Made by a program: the position numbers and the translations under genes | The notes under the pieces: model-generated | Seen by the model: the letters and a program-made list of their open reading frames with translations, nothing else | What the model was told of the DNA's origin: nothing | Database searches by the model: none | Assembly: GCA_026874595.1 (NCBI GenBank) | Contig: CM049314.1 | Location: 64,888,800-64,952,799 of the forward strand | Direction of reading: 5' to 3' | Length of the DNA stretch: 64,000 bases | DNA from: Sipunculus nudus | Lineage: Eukaryota > Annelida > Sipuncula > Golfingiida > Sipunculidae | Shown: in pieces, positions 11,027 to 21,124 of the stretch | Position numbering within the stretch: position 1 is the stretch's first letter | How the letters are laid out: each line of letters begins with the position of its first letter

Positions 11027-11060
11027 AAGGGAGAAAGAGAGTGTGTGAGAGAGATACACT
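9725..11060 (+). repeat. 1.3-kb GA-rich polypurine tract with an internal duplication
   Basis: Almost uninterrupted purines (GAGA, GAAA, AACGAG) on the plus strand. Two non-simple islands are copies of each other about 793 bp apart: AGATAGACCC followed by a short mixed stretch and then CTGG(G/A)TCTAA, at about 9949-9995 and 10742-10786, each preceded by an AACGAGTGAG(A/T)GAGACAACC block. Long Ser/Leu-rich minus-strand frames here are by-products of the composition, not genes. The right arm has no equivalent. Confidence 0.9.
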
Positions 11061-12479
11061 AACATCCGGCCAAAATGACCATTTGTTGGACCAGCCGATG
11101 GTCGTGTAAGTCGGATGGTAATTTAATAACTTATGAATTATTTTTTTTATTTTTCTCAGATATACATATATATATACATATATTAATATCAATAGTAATA
11201 TTAATATTAATATTACTTTCACATTATGCATTTTAAACCCATGCATATGCAATTGTTTCAACATTTACGGTATAAATAAAATATTTTAAACCACTTATGC
11301 ATGCAGTATCAAACTGAACGTAAATCATATTTGTTCATACTCATTGAAATACACAGTCTTTCTGATTCCTAAATGCAAAAAAAAAACAGACTTGAATGAG
11401 ATCATGACAAGGTGGGATAGCTGGGAGTTGTTATTCAAAATTGTCACAGTGTTATTGGACTCAACATCCTCCGTGATTTATGTAAATTAGGTTATATCTA
11501 TATTTTGGTTGCCATTTTGTTCGCGATTTTTTTCAAATCCGCGATATTCTCGAAAAAAAATTATCCCGAAAAAAGGAGCCTGATCGTGGAAATCGCAGAA
11601 TTTTTTCCTCGGGAATCTAAAGTCTACCACACACACACACACACCATCACACACATATATATATGCTGTTACACTGGTTATATTTTATTTTATAAAGAAT
11701 TGAATGGACTTTATAACCAGTTACTACCATTTTTTGTATTCCATGTATGATAATATTTTACAGAAGAGGATCTTACAAGGTTTCCTATATGTACTAGTAT
11801 TTCTCATTTTCCGATTTATTCAAGAGTGAAATGCAAAACGTGGCAGAAAATTAATCCCTTTGTGCCGAGTCTTACGTTTTGGTCTTGAATTGTCGGGAAC
11901 AAAGCAATGTGTGTCTGTATGAAAACATTATACGTCTCATTTCCTGGCATCACCTGCGGCCTATCGGCAATATACCCGAGCCTGACGGTTGTTAATTATC
12001 TAGCATGCTCTGATCATACGGACATGCAGATTACATGATTAAATATCAAATTTTATTCCTCTGTGTTCACTTTGAAGGTACCTATTCCAGTATCAGACTA
12101 TCAACGTAAGAATATCCCTCCGTGGCGGATCCAGAGGGGAGCGCGCGCCCTGGCTTAGATGAAAATCATCTCTCATTTAATCTTTTCCCATTTATTCGTG
12201 ATTTATTTTCATTTTTAAGATTCCTGTTATATAAGATTATATTATTAGGTTATTTATTCAGTTTATCTCATTCTAATTAAAAAAGCTGAGGATTTCATTG
12301 AATCTGCTGGGTTATAACACGGAGGAACCCCCCCCCCCCCCACCCCGAATCAGTCTGTGATTGAGACACGGCCTCTCATCAGCCTGCAGAACGTCAAGCC
12401 TTGCTTAGGTAGCGACAGCCTGTCACTCGAACGTCGATATCAAATTTTAATCCTAGTGAATTTATTTTAAAAAGGCCTG
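11061..12479. other. Non-coding; inner part of left arm
   Basis: From about 11490 the sequence matches the reverse complement of 15350-15935, including a TTCGCGATTTTTTTCAAATC / GAATATCGCGAATTTG pair and a TGGCGGATCCAGAGG block (12123) followed by a T-rich body. The same TGGCGGATCCAG block and body occur a third time at 18415-18600, so part of this is a dispersed repeat. A poly-C run is near 12329-12342. Confidence 0.6.
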
Positions 12480-12610
12480 CGAGATATGATTTCATGGCTG
12501 AGGTTGGGGCAACCGTGAAAATTCTCACGGTTACTCGGCTGATCTTCGAACTCACGAACTGTCCTCTGCTTGTCCTTTGCGTGACAAACGTCTATGCCAG
12601 TAAAACATGT
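12480..12610 (-). mobile_element. SINE family A fragment, antisense
   Basis: The minus strand shows a B-box-like GAGTTCGAAGATCAGCC and then GAGAATTTTCACGGTTG, parallel to the post-B-box segment of the two full family A SINEs (GTGAGGTTTTTCACGGTC). It is truncated and diverged. Confidence 0.55.
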
Positions 12611-13366
12611 AACCACACTCTAATATACATATAATATATGAGATTCATATACAGAAACTTTGAAATATCAATAATTAGTTTTGCCTTACTGCTTGACGGA
12701 TAAGTATTAACAAATAAATTATGAAGTATTTTTATGACATATATTATATTTTGTACACAAAGGTTTTAAGGGGAACTTGAAACATTTCTTTTACCAATAT
12801 AATTTTTAGATATATTGCATTTTATATCTACATTTTTTGGTTTTTTAAATTATGAAATAACATTTTTGGGATCAATTTGTTTTTTTTTTCTGCAGTACAT
12901 GAGTATGCAGTTGAAAATGAACATTTGTGGTGAGTTTTTATATGATATTTCAATTAAGGGGGGAACAGAAGTTACATATTTTAGAAAATGGAAAAATTGG
13001 CTTTCCATAATACTTCAGAATATATGCAGAATAAAACATTTATCTAAGTAAAAGAAAAAAAAAACGATGTCAGCAGGTTACATTTTTAAAAATCAGGCAA
13101 TATTGTGAAAATTGTTGGCAGTTACTTAATTACTTAACACCTCACAGGCGGCGCTGGCGATTGTGAGACAGATAGCCAGTCCACACATAAGTGGCTTCTG
13201 GCGTCAACAATATGTGATTGGCTTATAAAATGCGCAGATCAAATAAAATACAATATGAGCAATCAATAGCTTGGGTATATACTATTTATCTCCTTAGCAT
13301 TACACCATCAGTGCAATTTACATTTACATGTCATCGAGGGGGCGCATTACCATGCAATAAAAGTGT
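12611..13366. other. Palindrome spacer, nothing recognised
   Basis: AT-rich single-copy spacer between the arms. A 78-codon open frame at 12815-13051 has no recognisable feature. Confidence 0.45.
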
Positions 13367-13645
13367 GTTTCCATGTGCGCGCACTATATGCGCGTACTAT
13401 ACGCGTAAGTGGCAGACGTATAATTGTACTTTGGATCGAGCAGGTGTCCCACAGAAAGATGGTGAAGTGACGTCATTTTACCCGAATCCCCGAGTTCACG
13501 CAGACCCTATGCGTGAAAATCGTTCCTGTAGTGTTTTTCACGCATTTACATGCATTCGCATGTTCGCTGACATGGAAACACCCCAGTTACAAAACCATAC
13601 GAGCGATTTCTTTACGAATAAACGCATTTACGCGCACATGGAAAC
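13367..13645. mobile_element. Possible MITE in the palindrome spacer
   Basis: A perfect 15-bp inverted repeat GTTTCCATGTGCGCG lies at 13367-13381 with its complement at 13631-13645. Between them the sequence is far more CpG-rich (TACGCG, GCGCGTAC, ATTCGCATG) than its surroundings. The repeat weakens outward. No target-site duplication was identified, so the ends and class are uncertain. A 156-codon frame covers it but shows no protein feature. Confidence 0.45.
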
Positions 13646-13959
13646 AACCCTTAAGTGTTCAGCCTACTTTCCGGGAGTGAATTTCTGAAAGGCCCCCTTT
13701 ATTTCCGGATATACAAAAACTGATATAAGAATTGAATGTTTTGGTTCGTCAAAAACTGCGCATAAATAAAAAAAAAACAAGAGTATTTTAAGAAGAAGAT
13801 GAAAAAGAGAAGTATTATTATCAGCACATTCATTTGATAGTATTACAAGGGATATTCGAAACGAAAAGTAAAAGATTCTTGTCCAGATAGGCTTACTGGG
13901 TCTGTAATCCGGAGAATAATGTGTAAGGTCTGAATAAATTCATAAATTCTCAAATATTG

Positions 13960-14375
13960 TGGGCCAGGTGGCCTGAACCTCTGAAATTAGGTCATGGTTA
14001 CCTATATTTTGCAAATCACGGGAGAAAACATGATTTTTAAGCACCAAGTGAGTCAGATGAGGCACAAATTGTATCCATTTAGCCTAAAATCCTCATACAT
14101 ACATACATACCTCCATCAGTGAGGTCCCGAAAAATCTCCTTGGAAATCTGAAATGTCACTCTGACCAATTTTCTTGAAAGAACTTGATTTGAACACTCTA
14201 TTAGTCAGGTAGGTATAAATAGTAGCAGCTGCATGTAGAATTAGGTCACTGTAACCTATATCTAGGAGTTATTGGCAAAATGATTGATTTGAGCAGTCCG
14301 AGAGTCTTTTTGCCCATTGTTTAAGGCTCCTTGAATTCAGCAGAGCGTCATGACCCATGGGCCACTTGTTCGGTA
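13960..14375. repeat. Dispersed mollusc-type repeat (tentative)
   Basis: It begins with a GTGGGCCAGGTGGCC block, carries two AGGTCA(T/C)(G/T)GT(T/A)ACCTATAT segments (about 13989 and 14243), and ends in GACCCATGGGCCACTTGTT near 14351-14369. Repeats with a similar GGCCCATGGGCC end are abundant in bivalve genomes. That link is from memory and unchecked. Confidence 0.4.
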
Positions 14376-15349
14376 CTGGGACATCTCCCCATCCCCGTGA
14401 ATAATGTCTTCTTATTTGCTTGACACCTCAAGAACGTATTCTCAGTAATAGGTTATCTTATTTTCCCATCTCATCTTAGTTGATTTCGTCTCATTTTTTT
14501 CCCGGTGGATATTGGACATTAGATTACTCCCCTGAGGCTTATTATCCCGCCACACGGACACTGAAGCTGAATAACGTTACATAGAGTGATCAACTGTAGC
14601 GAGAATACTGATATAGAAAATAATAGACTCATCAACCCTCTCTATATGAACCCTCTCGCTCTACGGGGCAGGCAGCAGGCTTCCAAAAGATTGCTATCAA
14701 TCAAACCTTGTCTTTTACTTTCAGTACAAGGGTTTGGAGAGGGGATTAAGGAGCGCGGTAAACCTTTTCTGTATATTTATAATGATTGCTGCCACGCCCT
14801 TAACAAATAAAGAATGCAAGGACATTAAGCGTTATATTTACGATTTCTGGAGAAAATGTTGTCATACCCACTGCGAATCTTTGTCGTTTAGCATTTTTGA
14901 TTTCTAGCGAATTTAGTTTAGATATGACCAACACCTCAGGGAAGAATGCTTCAAAAGTTAGTGATGAATCTTATGCCTTTTGGCTTGATTCCTTTCACAT
15001 TTCCACCGAGGAATATCAGTGACTGCGGAAAACCCATCGGAAAGATCCCAATTATAATCTGCTACCTGTGGTAACGAAATATTTAAAATCCACAGCACGT
15101 GTTGTTATTACACCAGACGTCTTTTCCGACCTACCCCTTCCCAAACTTGATCTTTGAGGCCCCTTTCTAAAAATGTGTATAGGTTTACTGTTAAACAGCT
15201 ACTATTCTTATAAATGGGTATGTATGATGTAGTGAAGATGTAGTAGTCGGTGTTTGACCAAGCAGATTGAAATAATGGAAAGACTCCCTCATTATAGCAT
15301 CTTAACGGAGAAATTCAGACAGTTGTTCATTAATATCCAAATTTTATAA
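14376..15349. other. Palindrome spacer, nothing recognised
   Basis: No supported gene or repeat. A 74-codon frame at 14586-14810 has no recognisable feature. Confidence 0.45.
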
Positions 15350-15951
15350 ATTAGGAAGAAAAATCTGTGGATAACAGAAATCTCCAAAATGAAAATAAAT
15401 CAGATATAAATGGGTAAAGAAAAAGATTGAATGAGGGATGTAACATCTCAACCCAGGGCTGCTCGCCCACGGCGACCCCCTCTGGATCCGCCACTCAGGG
15501 ATATTCTTTAGTTAATCGAAGTCTGATATTGGAATAGATCCCTTTGAAGTTAAAACGGAGGAAGTACCCCTGGTCTTTAATCATGATATCTACATGTCCA
15601 TGTGATCTCAGCGTTCTAGATAATTAACAACCGTCAGGTTCAGGTGTATCCTATATATACATATCTGAAAAATTAGACTTGGTACAAAGGGATTAACTTT
15701 TTGCAAGTCCTGTAAAATATGATCATAAATGGAATAAAATGGAATAAAAACAGGTGTAATTAATATACATATATATATATAGTGTGTGTTTGTGTGTATG
15801 TGTGTGTGTGTGTGTTAGGCTTCATATACCCGAGGATAAAATTTTGCAATATCCACGATGAGGCTTTTTTTCGGGAGATTATTTTTTTGAGAATATCGCG
15901 AATTTGAAAACTTTGCGAACAAAAAGGCAAACACATTATTTATATATATAT

Positions 15952-16676
15952 TGTTACAGGTGCTCTTTTATTGTGTGACACGGGCGTAACTCGTGTTGTT
16001 TTACATTTCATGTTTAATCCGTACTGGTTGAACTCTCGTTGTCATGTGGCCCTTGAGCTTTCACGCTTGGTCGTGGGTCACGTGATGAGCCTGGTATGTG
16101 TAGATACACAGCGATGTCTTCCTAGAGAATTCCTGAAACGCGTGTTTATTGTGGAGTAGGGTCCTTATAGACTGTTCGAGAAGTGGAAGGTTCTCGGCTT
16201 GGGGTGTGAAGGCATATAAAGGGGCTGCTGTTTAGAACCAGGGGGCAGACAGCAGAGCAGATACCAGCGGACGCAGAAGCTTGTGTCAGATTCTAAGACC
16301 TTATCCGACGAATGCTGCAATTATACATTTCCAAAGATTTTCTCCTGTATTTTATACATTTGGACTTCAGTTTAGTTTCTGTGTTGTTGCAAGAACTTTC
16401 CACTGGACTGTCATTCTCCGAGAGTTTACATTCAAAGGACTTATCTTGGTGACGGTGTTGGTATCGAGGATTCGAGGTACTGTACCATTATATTTCTGTG
16501 TGATTGTATTGACTTGTTGCTATAACGCTGTGTTACTGTATAATTGTTATAATCTTATTCATTCCCCTAGACATTTCACGCTGCCTGGTGCTACAGAATC
16601 TGATTTTTTTTAATCTCCATTACAAAATTTGTGTTCATCACGCATACGTGATCTGTTTATAATAGGTTCCGTAACA
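15952..16676 (+). mobile_element. LTR (725 bp) of an LTR retrotransposon
   Basis: The segment starts TGTTAC and ends GTAACA, a perfect short terminal inverted repeat of LTR type. A TATA-like CATATAAAGG lies at about 16213-16222, upstream of a GGGGGCAGACAGCAGAGCAG segment that would sit near the transcription start. A primer-binding-site-like sequence follows 6 bp after the end. The left palindrome arm has no counterpart, so insertion followed the arm duplication. No matching second LTR is in the window. Confidence 0.75.
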
Positions 16677-16682
16677 TAAAAT

Positions 16683-16702
16683 TGGGGGCTCTCGCCGAGA
16701 TG
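16683..16702 (+). promoter_or_regulatory. Primer binding site
   Basis: TGGGGGCTCTCGCCGAGATG begins with the TGG that complements a tRNA 3' CCA. The TGGGGGCTC start resembles proline-tRNA primed retroelements; the exact tRNA is not established. Confidence 0.6.
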
Positions 16703-16840
16703 CTTAATAGTATTCAAATTTATTAGGCCTTGACCTGGACATTGTTTTATCATACATTGTTTACAAGATTACATATTGTTTACAGTACATTGTTTACCGG
16801 ATTTATCTCAGTGTTTTTTTTATTGTTTTAACATCTTAAC

Positions 16841-17250
16841 ATGGCAGATTTCAGACCTGAGACATTTGTTGACGATCCCGACCCTGATCAACTTGAACAG
16901 TTGTCAAATGACCAAATGTTGCGTTTGGGACATCACTTAGGGTTAAATGTGAAAAAGCTTTCAGAAAGCCTGATATCTTTGCTATAATCATGCAAGATCT
17001 TATTAGCAAAGGTTTAATTGAAGAGACTAAAGTTGAAACATAAAAAAAATGATAGCCTTGCTATGCAATTAGAATTTAAAAAGTTGAAATGCAACATGAG
17101 CTGGCATTAAAAGAGAATGAAGAACGGTTAGAAAGAGAATGACTAGAAAAGAAATAGAAAGAGAAAGACTAGAAAAAGAAATTGAGTTAAAACGACTGGA
17201 GTTAGAAAGACTTAAACTAGAACATAGTCTAAGTTCTGCCCCAACACAAA
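16841..17250 (+). pseudogene. Decayed retrotransposon gag N-terminus
   Basis: The frame opens at ATG 16841 with an acidic start (MADFRPETFVDDPDPDQLEQ) and a helical segment. It then needs a frame change near 16955 to continue (KPDIFAIIMQDLISKGLIEE) and meets a stop soon after. Further on, about 17090-17225, broken frames keep a Glu/Arg/Lys/Leu-rich coiled coil (for example ELKRLELERLKLEHS in one frame). An acidic start, short helical domain and charged coiled coil are typical of Ty3/gypsy gag N-termini in marine invertebrates. No capsid, protease or polymerase follows; the element is cut off where the 48-bp array begins. Confidence 0.65.
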
Positions 17251-17294
17251 ATGTCCTTTACTATCAAATCAAACCAGTCATTCACAAATAAAAA

Positions 17295-18020
17295 TGTAAA
17301 ACATCACGCCCGTCCCAGAATGTTTGTTCTAACAAAAAAAAAAGCTAACCGCACGACCCGCCCGTCTCATAATCTTTGTTTTAATAAAATAGCTAACCGT
17401 ACGCCACGCCCGTCTCAAAATTCTGTTCTGATAAAATAGCTAACCGCACGCCACGGCCGTCTCCAAATCTTTGTTCTAATGAAATAAATAACCGCGGGCC
17501 CCGCCCGTCTCAGAATCCAACTTTGCTCTAATAAAATAGCTAACCGCACGCCACGGTTGTCTCAAAATCTTTGTTTAAACAAAATAAATAACCGAGGGCC
17601 CCGCCCGTCTTAAAATCTAGCTTTGCTATAATAAAATAACTAACCGCACGACCCGCCCGTCTCTTAATCTTTGTTCTAATAAAATAGCTAACCGCACGCC
17701 CCGTCCGTCTGAAAATCTTTGTTATAATAAAAAGCTAACCGCACGCCACGCCCGTCTCATAATCTTTGTTCTAACAAAATAGCTAACCGCACGCCATGCC
17801 CGTCTCAATATCTATGTTCTAACAAAATAAATAACCGCACACCCAGCCTGTCTCAAAATTTTGTCCTAATAAAATAGCTAACCGCACGCCACGCCCGTCT
17901 CAAAATCTTTGTTCTTATATAATAGTTAACCGCACGCCCCGCCCGTCTCAAAATTTAATTTTATTCTGATAAAATAGCTAACAGAACGCCCCATCCGTTT
18001 CAAAGTCTTTGTTTTGATAA
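17295..18020 (+). repeat. 48-bp tandem repeat array, about 15 units
   Basis: The unit is a GC-rich core (CTAACCGCACGCCACGCCCG) joined to an AT-rich spacer (TCTCAAAATCTTTGTTCTAA then TAAAATAG), about 48 bp in total. I count 15 cores. Units 5 and 7 share a variant core (ACCG(C/A)GGGCCCCGCCCG) followed by a spacer lengthened with AACTTTGCT-like sequence, and alternate with ordinary units, hinting at a two-unit higher-order repeat. The left arm has only about three units. Confidence 0.9.
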
Positions 18021-19499
18021 CAAATAAATAAATTAATAAATGAAAAAAATAAATGAACGAACATGATTAAAAGGTTCATGTAAATGTGATTTTCGTCTGA
18101 CTGGTCCAATTATTTTTCACCGGGAACCGCAAACAAATAAATAAGAAAACAATGGCGGAATGAGTTAATTTTTAATCAGACCTGACAGGCCCCCTTCTAG
18201 CGATTTCTATGTTAATTTATATGCTGAATTGTGTCAACAAAAGTGAAAATCAAACTGACAAACTGACGTTTGGAGGCCATGGTCCCCCCCCCCCCCCCCC
18301 CTTCATCCCTCCTCCCGCGGTCGCATCCAGTACTCGCATTCCTTTCGGAATTTCACTGAATCTAATACTAATATATATATATATATATATATGCATTGAA
18401 TTGCCTTTGCTATCAGTGGCGGATCCAGAGGAGGCGCCTTCGGCGCGAGGCCTCTGGTAGAGCTGCAATATCTCACATTTTATCTAATTTCCCAATTTTC
18501 ATTTTTCATATTTCTTTTTATTTATTAGTAATTAGATTTTATTTTTAAGTTTTTTGCAGTTTATTTTTTTTAAATTCATTAGTTGAGGATAAGGATAATC
18601 ATGAACAGCTGCAGAACAACTGCAGAGCACCAGGCCATGGTTGGGGTCAATACATTCTAACTTCTCCTCTGGTGATACCGGTACTTGAACTCGCTATCTG
18701 TGCTCTAAGGAGGTCTGCGTGCTGTCGAGACCACGGATTCTGGTAAAATGCCAAAGTTTTACATAAGACTTCAACATATCAGTTATTTCAATCCGAGAAT
18801 TATATTTTGAAGATAATATTTTGCAGGTTATAAACGTAAATGCGCCTTTGCGCCATTGACTTTAACAAGTTGAAAACAATTGAAATTTCATATCAAAATT
18901 TTGGGGAAATATAAATATTTAATATTGAACCTCTCTACAGTTCGACTTCATAACGCAAAGATCTAAGGAAACGGTTTTCCAGAAACAGGAAATCCTCACT
19001 CTTTGGTGAAAATTGCCTCAAAATGTCCTCTTTATATTGGCTTTCCAAAACTATTTCCCAATATTGGAGAGGGATACCCCCTCCAATACCCTCTCAATGT
19101 ACCTGTAACTAAACTTAATGAAACCATGGTATAGTAATAATAATAATAATAATAATAAAAGTGCATGTTCTGTGACTACTAACAGTTTCCAAATAACAAG
19201 CTCATGTATCCGTCTCAGAGGCATTTTAGAACCTACCTCAGCAGGAATCACCTACAGTGCATTAATATGTACGCAGAGTAAGCTATAAATAAAACAACTT
19301 CTACAGGAAAAACAGATGTTTAGCTGGCTTTAAGACAGTGATCCTCAGAGAACTATCAGGACACGCCAAAAGGGTTAATAAGACACGTCCCTTTGCGACT
19401 GTACCTAATAAGCACATGTTACATTATATTGCACATTGCTGTTTCCCTGCTTAATTTCAGCTCAAGCGCTAAAATAACCCCCCCCCCCCCTTCCCGCCC
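18021..19499. other. Non-coding right-arm sequence with simple repeats
   Basis: 18030-18240 matches 7640-7860 in reverse complement. A poly-C run lies at about 18284-18301, TA at about 18370-18392, and a third TGGCGGATCCAGAGG-headed repeat at 18415-18600. A degenerate tRNA-like piece with GAGTTCAAG on the minus strand is near 18680. A (TAA)n run is at about 19133-19158 and a poly-C run at 19479-19490. 19310-19480 matches the left arm again. No gene is supported. Confidence 0.6.
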
Positions 19500-20188
19500 C
19501 GAATAAACTTTAATTTGCGGAATGTGTGACCCTGCATTAGCCACTGTCAAAGATATTCATTTTCACCGCACCTCTAATGATCACACAACCTGTAAGATAT
19601 ATCTAATATTCGGAAACACTGTGCTAATTAAAGTGCTAATTAAACAATGTACTAAATAAAGGTAGGCGGATCATCATCACACTTTTCTCTGTATGTTCAA
19701 TCGATGATGACAAATCTGCCAACCAATCCGCTGGCCTGATCATCCGTCAAGTACTGAATCGATGTGAGAGCGCGCCCACAGAAAGCATTTCTCCGACAAA
19801 GAATGTAAAACAGTATGGAGGGCCATTCGAGTGGAAGCCACAAATAACAATAGCAGTGGAACTTAAAGAATAATGGAGGACCATCGGCTACAGCTGTGAC
19901 CCCCCTTGGTCGCTACCAGAATACCACGACATTTTCCACTACCAAAACAGCAAACCAAACTATTTAGCAGAAATGAAGATCTTTACGTCAACATTCATCT
20001 TACAAAGCGGCTGGGAACAGCAGTCCTAGACAGCTTTACCACATCAGCTTTATAAGCTTAAACACATGAATTTGAACGGACAAGCATTAAAGCCTACTAG
20101 CTTCTAAGTTGGAAATTTCAACCAGAAGATCTCACTTGCATTTTGACGAAAAAAATACGTAGCCATATAGCTGTACACAGCATTGATA
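19500..20188 (+). promoter_or_regulatory. Conserved upstream block of right GPCR (putative promoter)
   Basis: Reverse-complement partner of 6565-7240. Similarity holds up to the start codon, including the 5' context TTGATAATGG. The regulatory role is inferred from position only. Confidence 0.4.
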
Positions 20189-21124
20189 ATGGATTATGAC
20201 ATTGTAGTGGATATTACCAAGGATGTGATAGTGACGTTGTTATCAGTTTGCAATTCTCTTTCCAACACTACTGCTATTTTCGGAATTTTGCTTTGTCAAG
20301 ACGTCCGCAGAGATAAAGTGTTTCCATTTTTGCTCTCGATATTTTCCTGCGCTTTTCTGCTTGGAGTTGTAGGATGGATAAGTACGTATTTGTCATGGAC
20401 ACAAGCAGAAGACCCTGGAAAATTTTTAGGATTTTTTCAACGGTTCCTGTTAATTTCCCTGCCGCTTATGTCTTTAGCAATGGCATCAACATTATCTGTA
20501 ATCAAAACAATCATCATTGTGAAACCACTGCGATCAGCTGTTCTCGTTTCACACACCAGGATGCGTGTGGCCTGTGCGTTGGTCTGGGTAATTTTTGTTG
20601 CCTTTATTGGGCCTTCAGCTCTAACGAATACGTACAAATATGACCCATCAGCCCGCGTGGCCTGGAACACCAGTGAGTATAATGGCTATTTATATTACTC
20701 TGGGCGTGTCGTTGTCTTTCTTCTTCTAAGTGTTCTTACCTGTGCAAACACTTGGATGATGCTCGTGGTGATTCGTCAGAAGATTAAAATGAAACTTTTA
20801 CAGGTACAACCGGCCAACCTCCCAACAACACCAAACCCGATACTACAAGCTTTTAAATCTACCAGGGCTCTCGTGGCTGTGTGCGCTGTATACAATATCG
20901 GCATAATACCTCTGCTATTTCAACCAGACTTAAATTTCTGGTCATTCTGGTTTTGCTACAGTGGATCTATTTTCAACAGTTTTCTCTTCCTTCTCTTCAG
21001 CCAAAAGGTAAAAAAATCACTGAAGATGAATTTAAGGAAAATTACGAGAAGACATGAAAATGGGGAATTTCAAATAGGTGTAGCTTACATTGGTGACGGT
21101 CAAGGCGGGTCCAATGCAGGGTAA
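20189..21124 (+). CDS. Intronless rhodopsin-like (class A) GPCR, right copy
   Basis: A 311-residue receptor with the same seven-segment profile as the left copy and the same unusual motifs (IKTIIIVKPLR after TM3; FNSFLFLLFSQKVK in TM7). Translation from ATG 20189 is preferred over an in-frame TTG two codons upstream. The two proteins are about 83% identical by hand count. TM1, the SWTQAEDPGKFLGFF loop and the third intracellular loop (QKIKMKL, PTTPNPILQAFKSTRALVAV) are nearly identical. Differences crowd in the second extracellular loop, TM5 and the stretch before TM7, where ligands usually contact such receptors. A possible glycosylation site NTS is present only here (ECL2). Both frames being intact while flanks diverged suggests both are maintained. 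Confidence 0.85.
   Translation: MDYDIVVDITKDVIVTLLSVCNSLSNTTAIFGILLCQDVRRDKVFPFLLSIFSCAFLLGVVGWISTYLSWTQAEDPGKFLGFFQRFLLISLPLMSLAMASTLSVIKTIIIVKPLRSAVLVSHTRMRVACALVWVIFVAFIGPSALTNTYKYDPSARVAWNTSEYNGYLYYSGRVVVFLLLSVLTCANTWMMLVVIRQKIKMKLLQVQPANLPTTPNPILQAFKSTRALVAVCAVYNIGIIPLLFQPDLNFWSFWFCYSGSIFNSFLFLLFSQKVKKSLKMNLRKITRRHENGEFQIGVAYIGDGQGGSNAG

Larger units (their letters stand above)
2365..12250 (+). repeat. Left arm of large inverted duplication
   Basis: Blocks in this arm match the reverse complement of the right arm in order: 2365-7440 with about 19310-23760; 7640-7860 with 18030-18240; 8940-9095 with the repeat array at 17295-18020; and 11490-12250 with 15350-15935. Coding identity between the two GPCRs is about 83%, and non-coding blocks look similar or lower by eye. 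The arm-specific stretches between blocks are mostly mobile elements or simple sequence, so the original arms were probably shorter and more regular. Confidence 0.85.

Noticed and set aside
9425-11264. Very long minus-strand frames of Ser/Leu/Phe repeats (up to 409 codons)
   Set aside because: They are translations of the GA/CT simple tract; no non-repetitive domain, and all overlapping frames are equally open.
13218-13688. 156-codon frame in the palindrome spacer
   Set aside because: It crosses the MITE-like inverted repeat, has no recognisable domain or splice context, and its composition follows the CpG-rich DNA.
17295-18020. Regular repeat-spacer array resembling CRISPR
   Set aside because: Spacer parts are themselves repeats of one another, period 48 bp, in animal DNA; it is a tandem satellite.
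20183-20188. Upstream TTG start giving 313-aa GPCRs
   Set aside because: An ATG two codons later in both copies is the ordinary start; TTG initiation is not expected in animals.
20374-20670. Short frames on both strands inside the right GPCR
   Set aside because: Shadows of the receptor gene in other frames.
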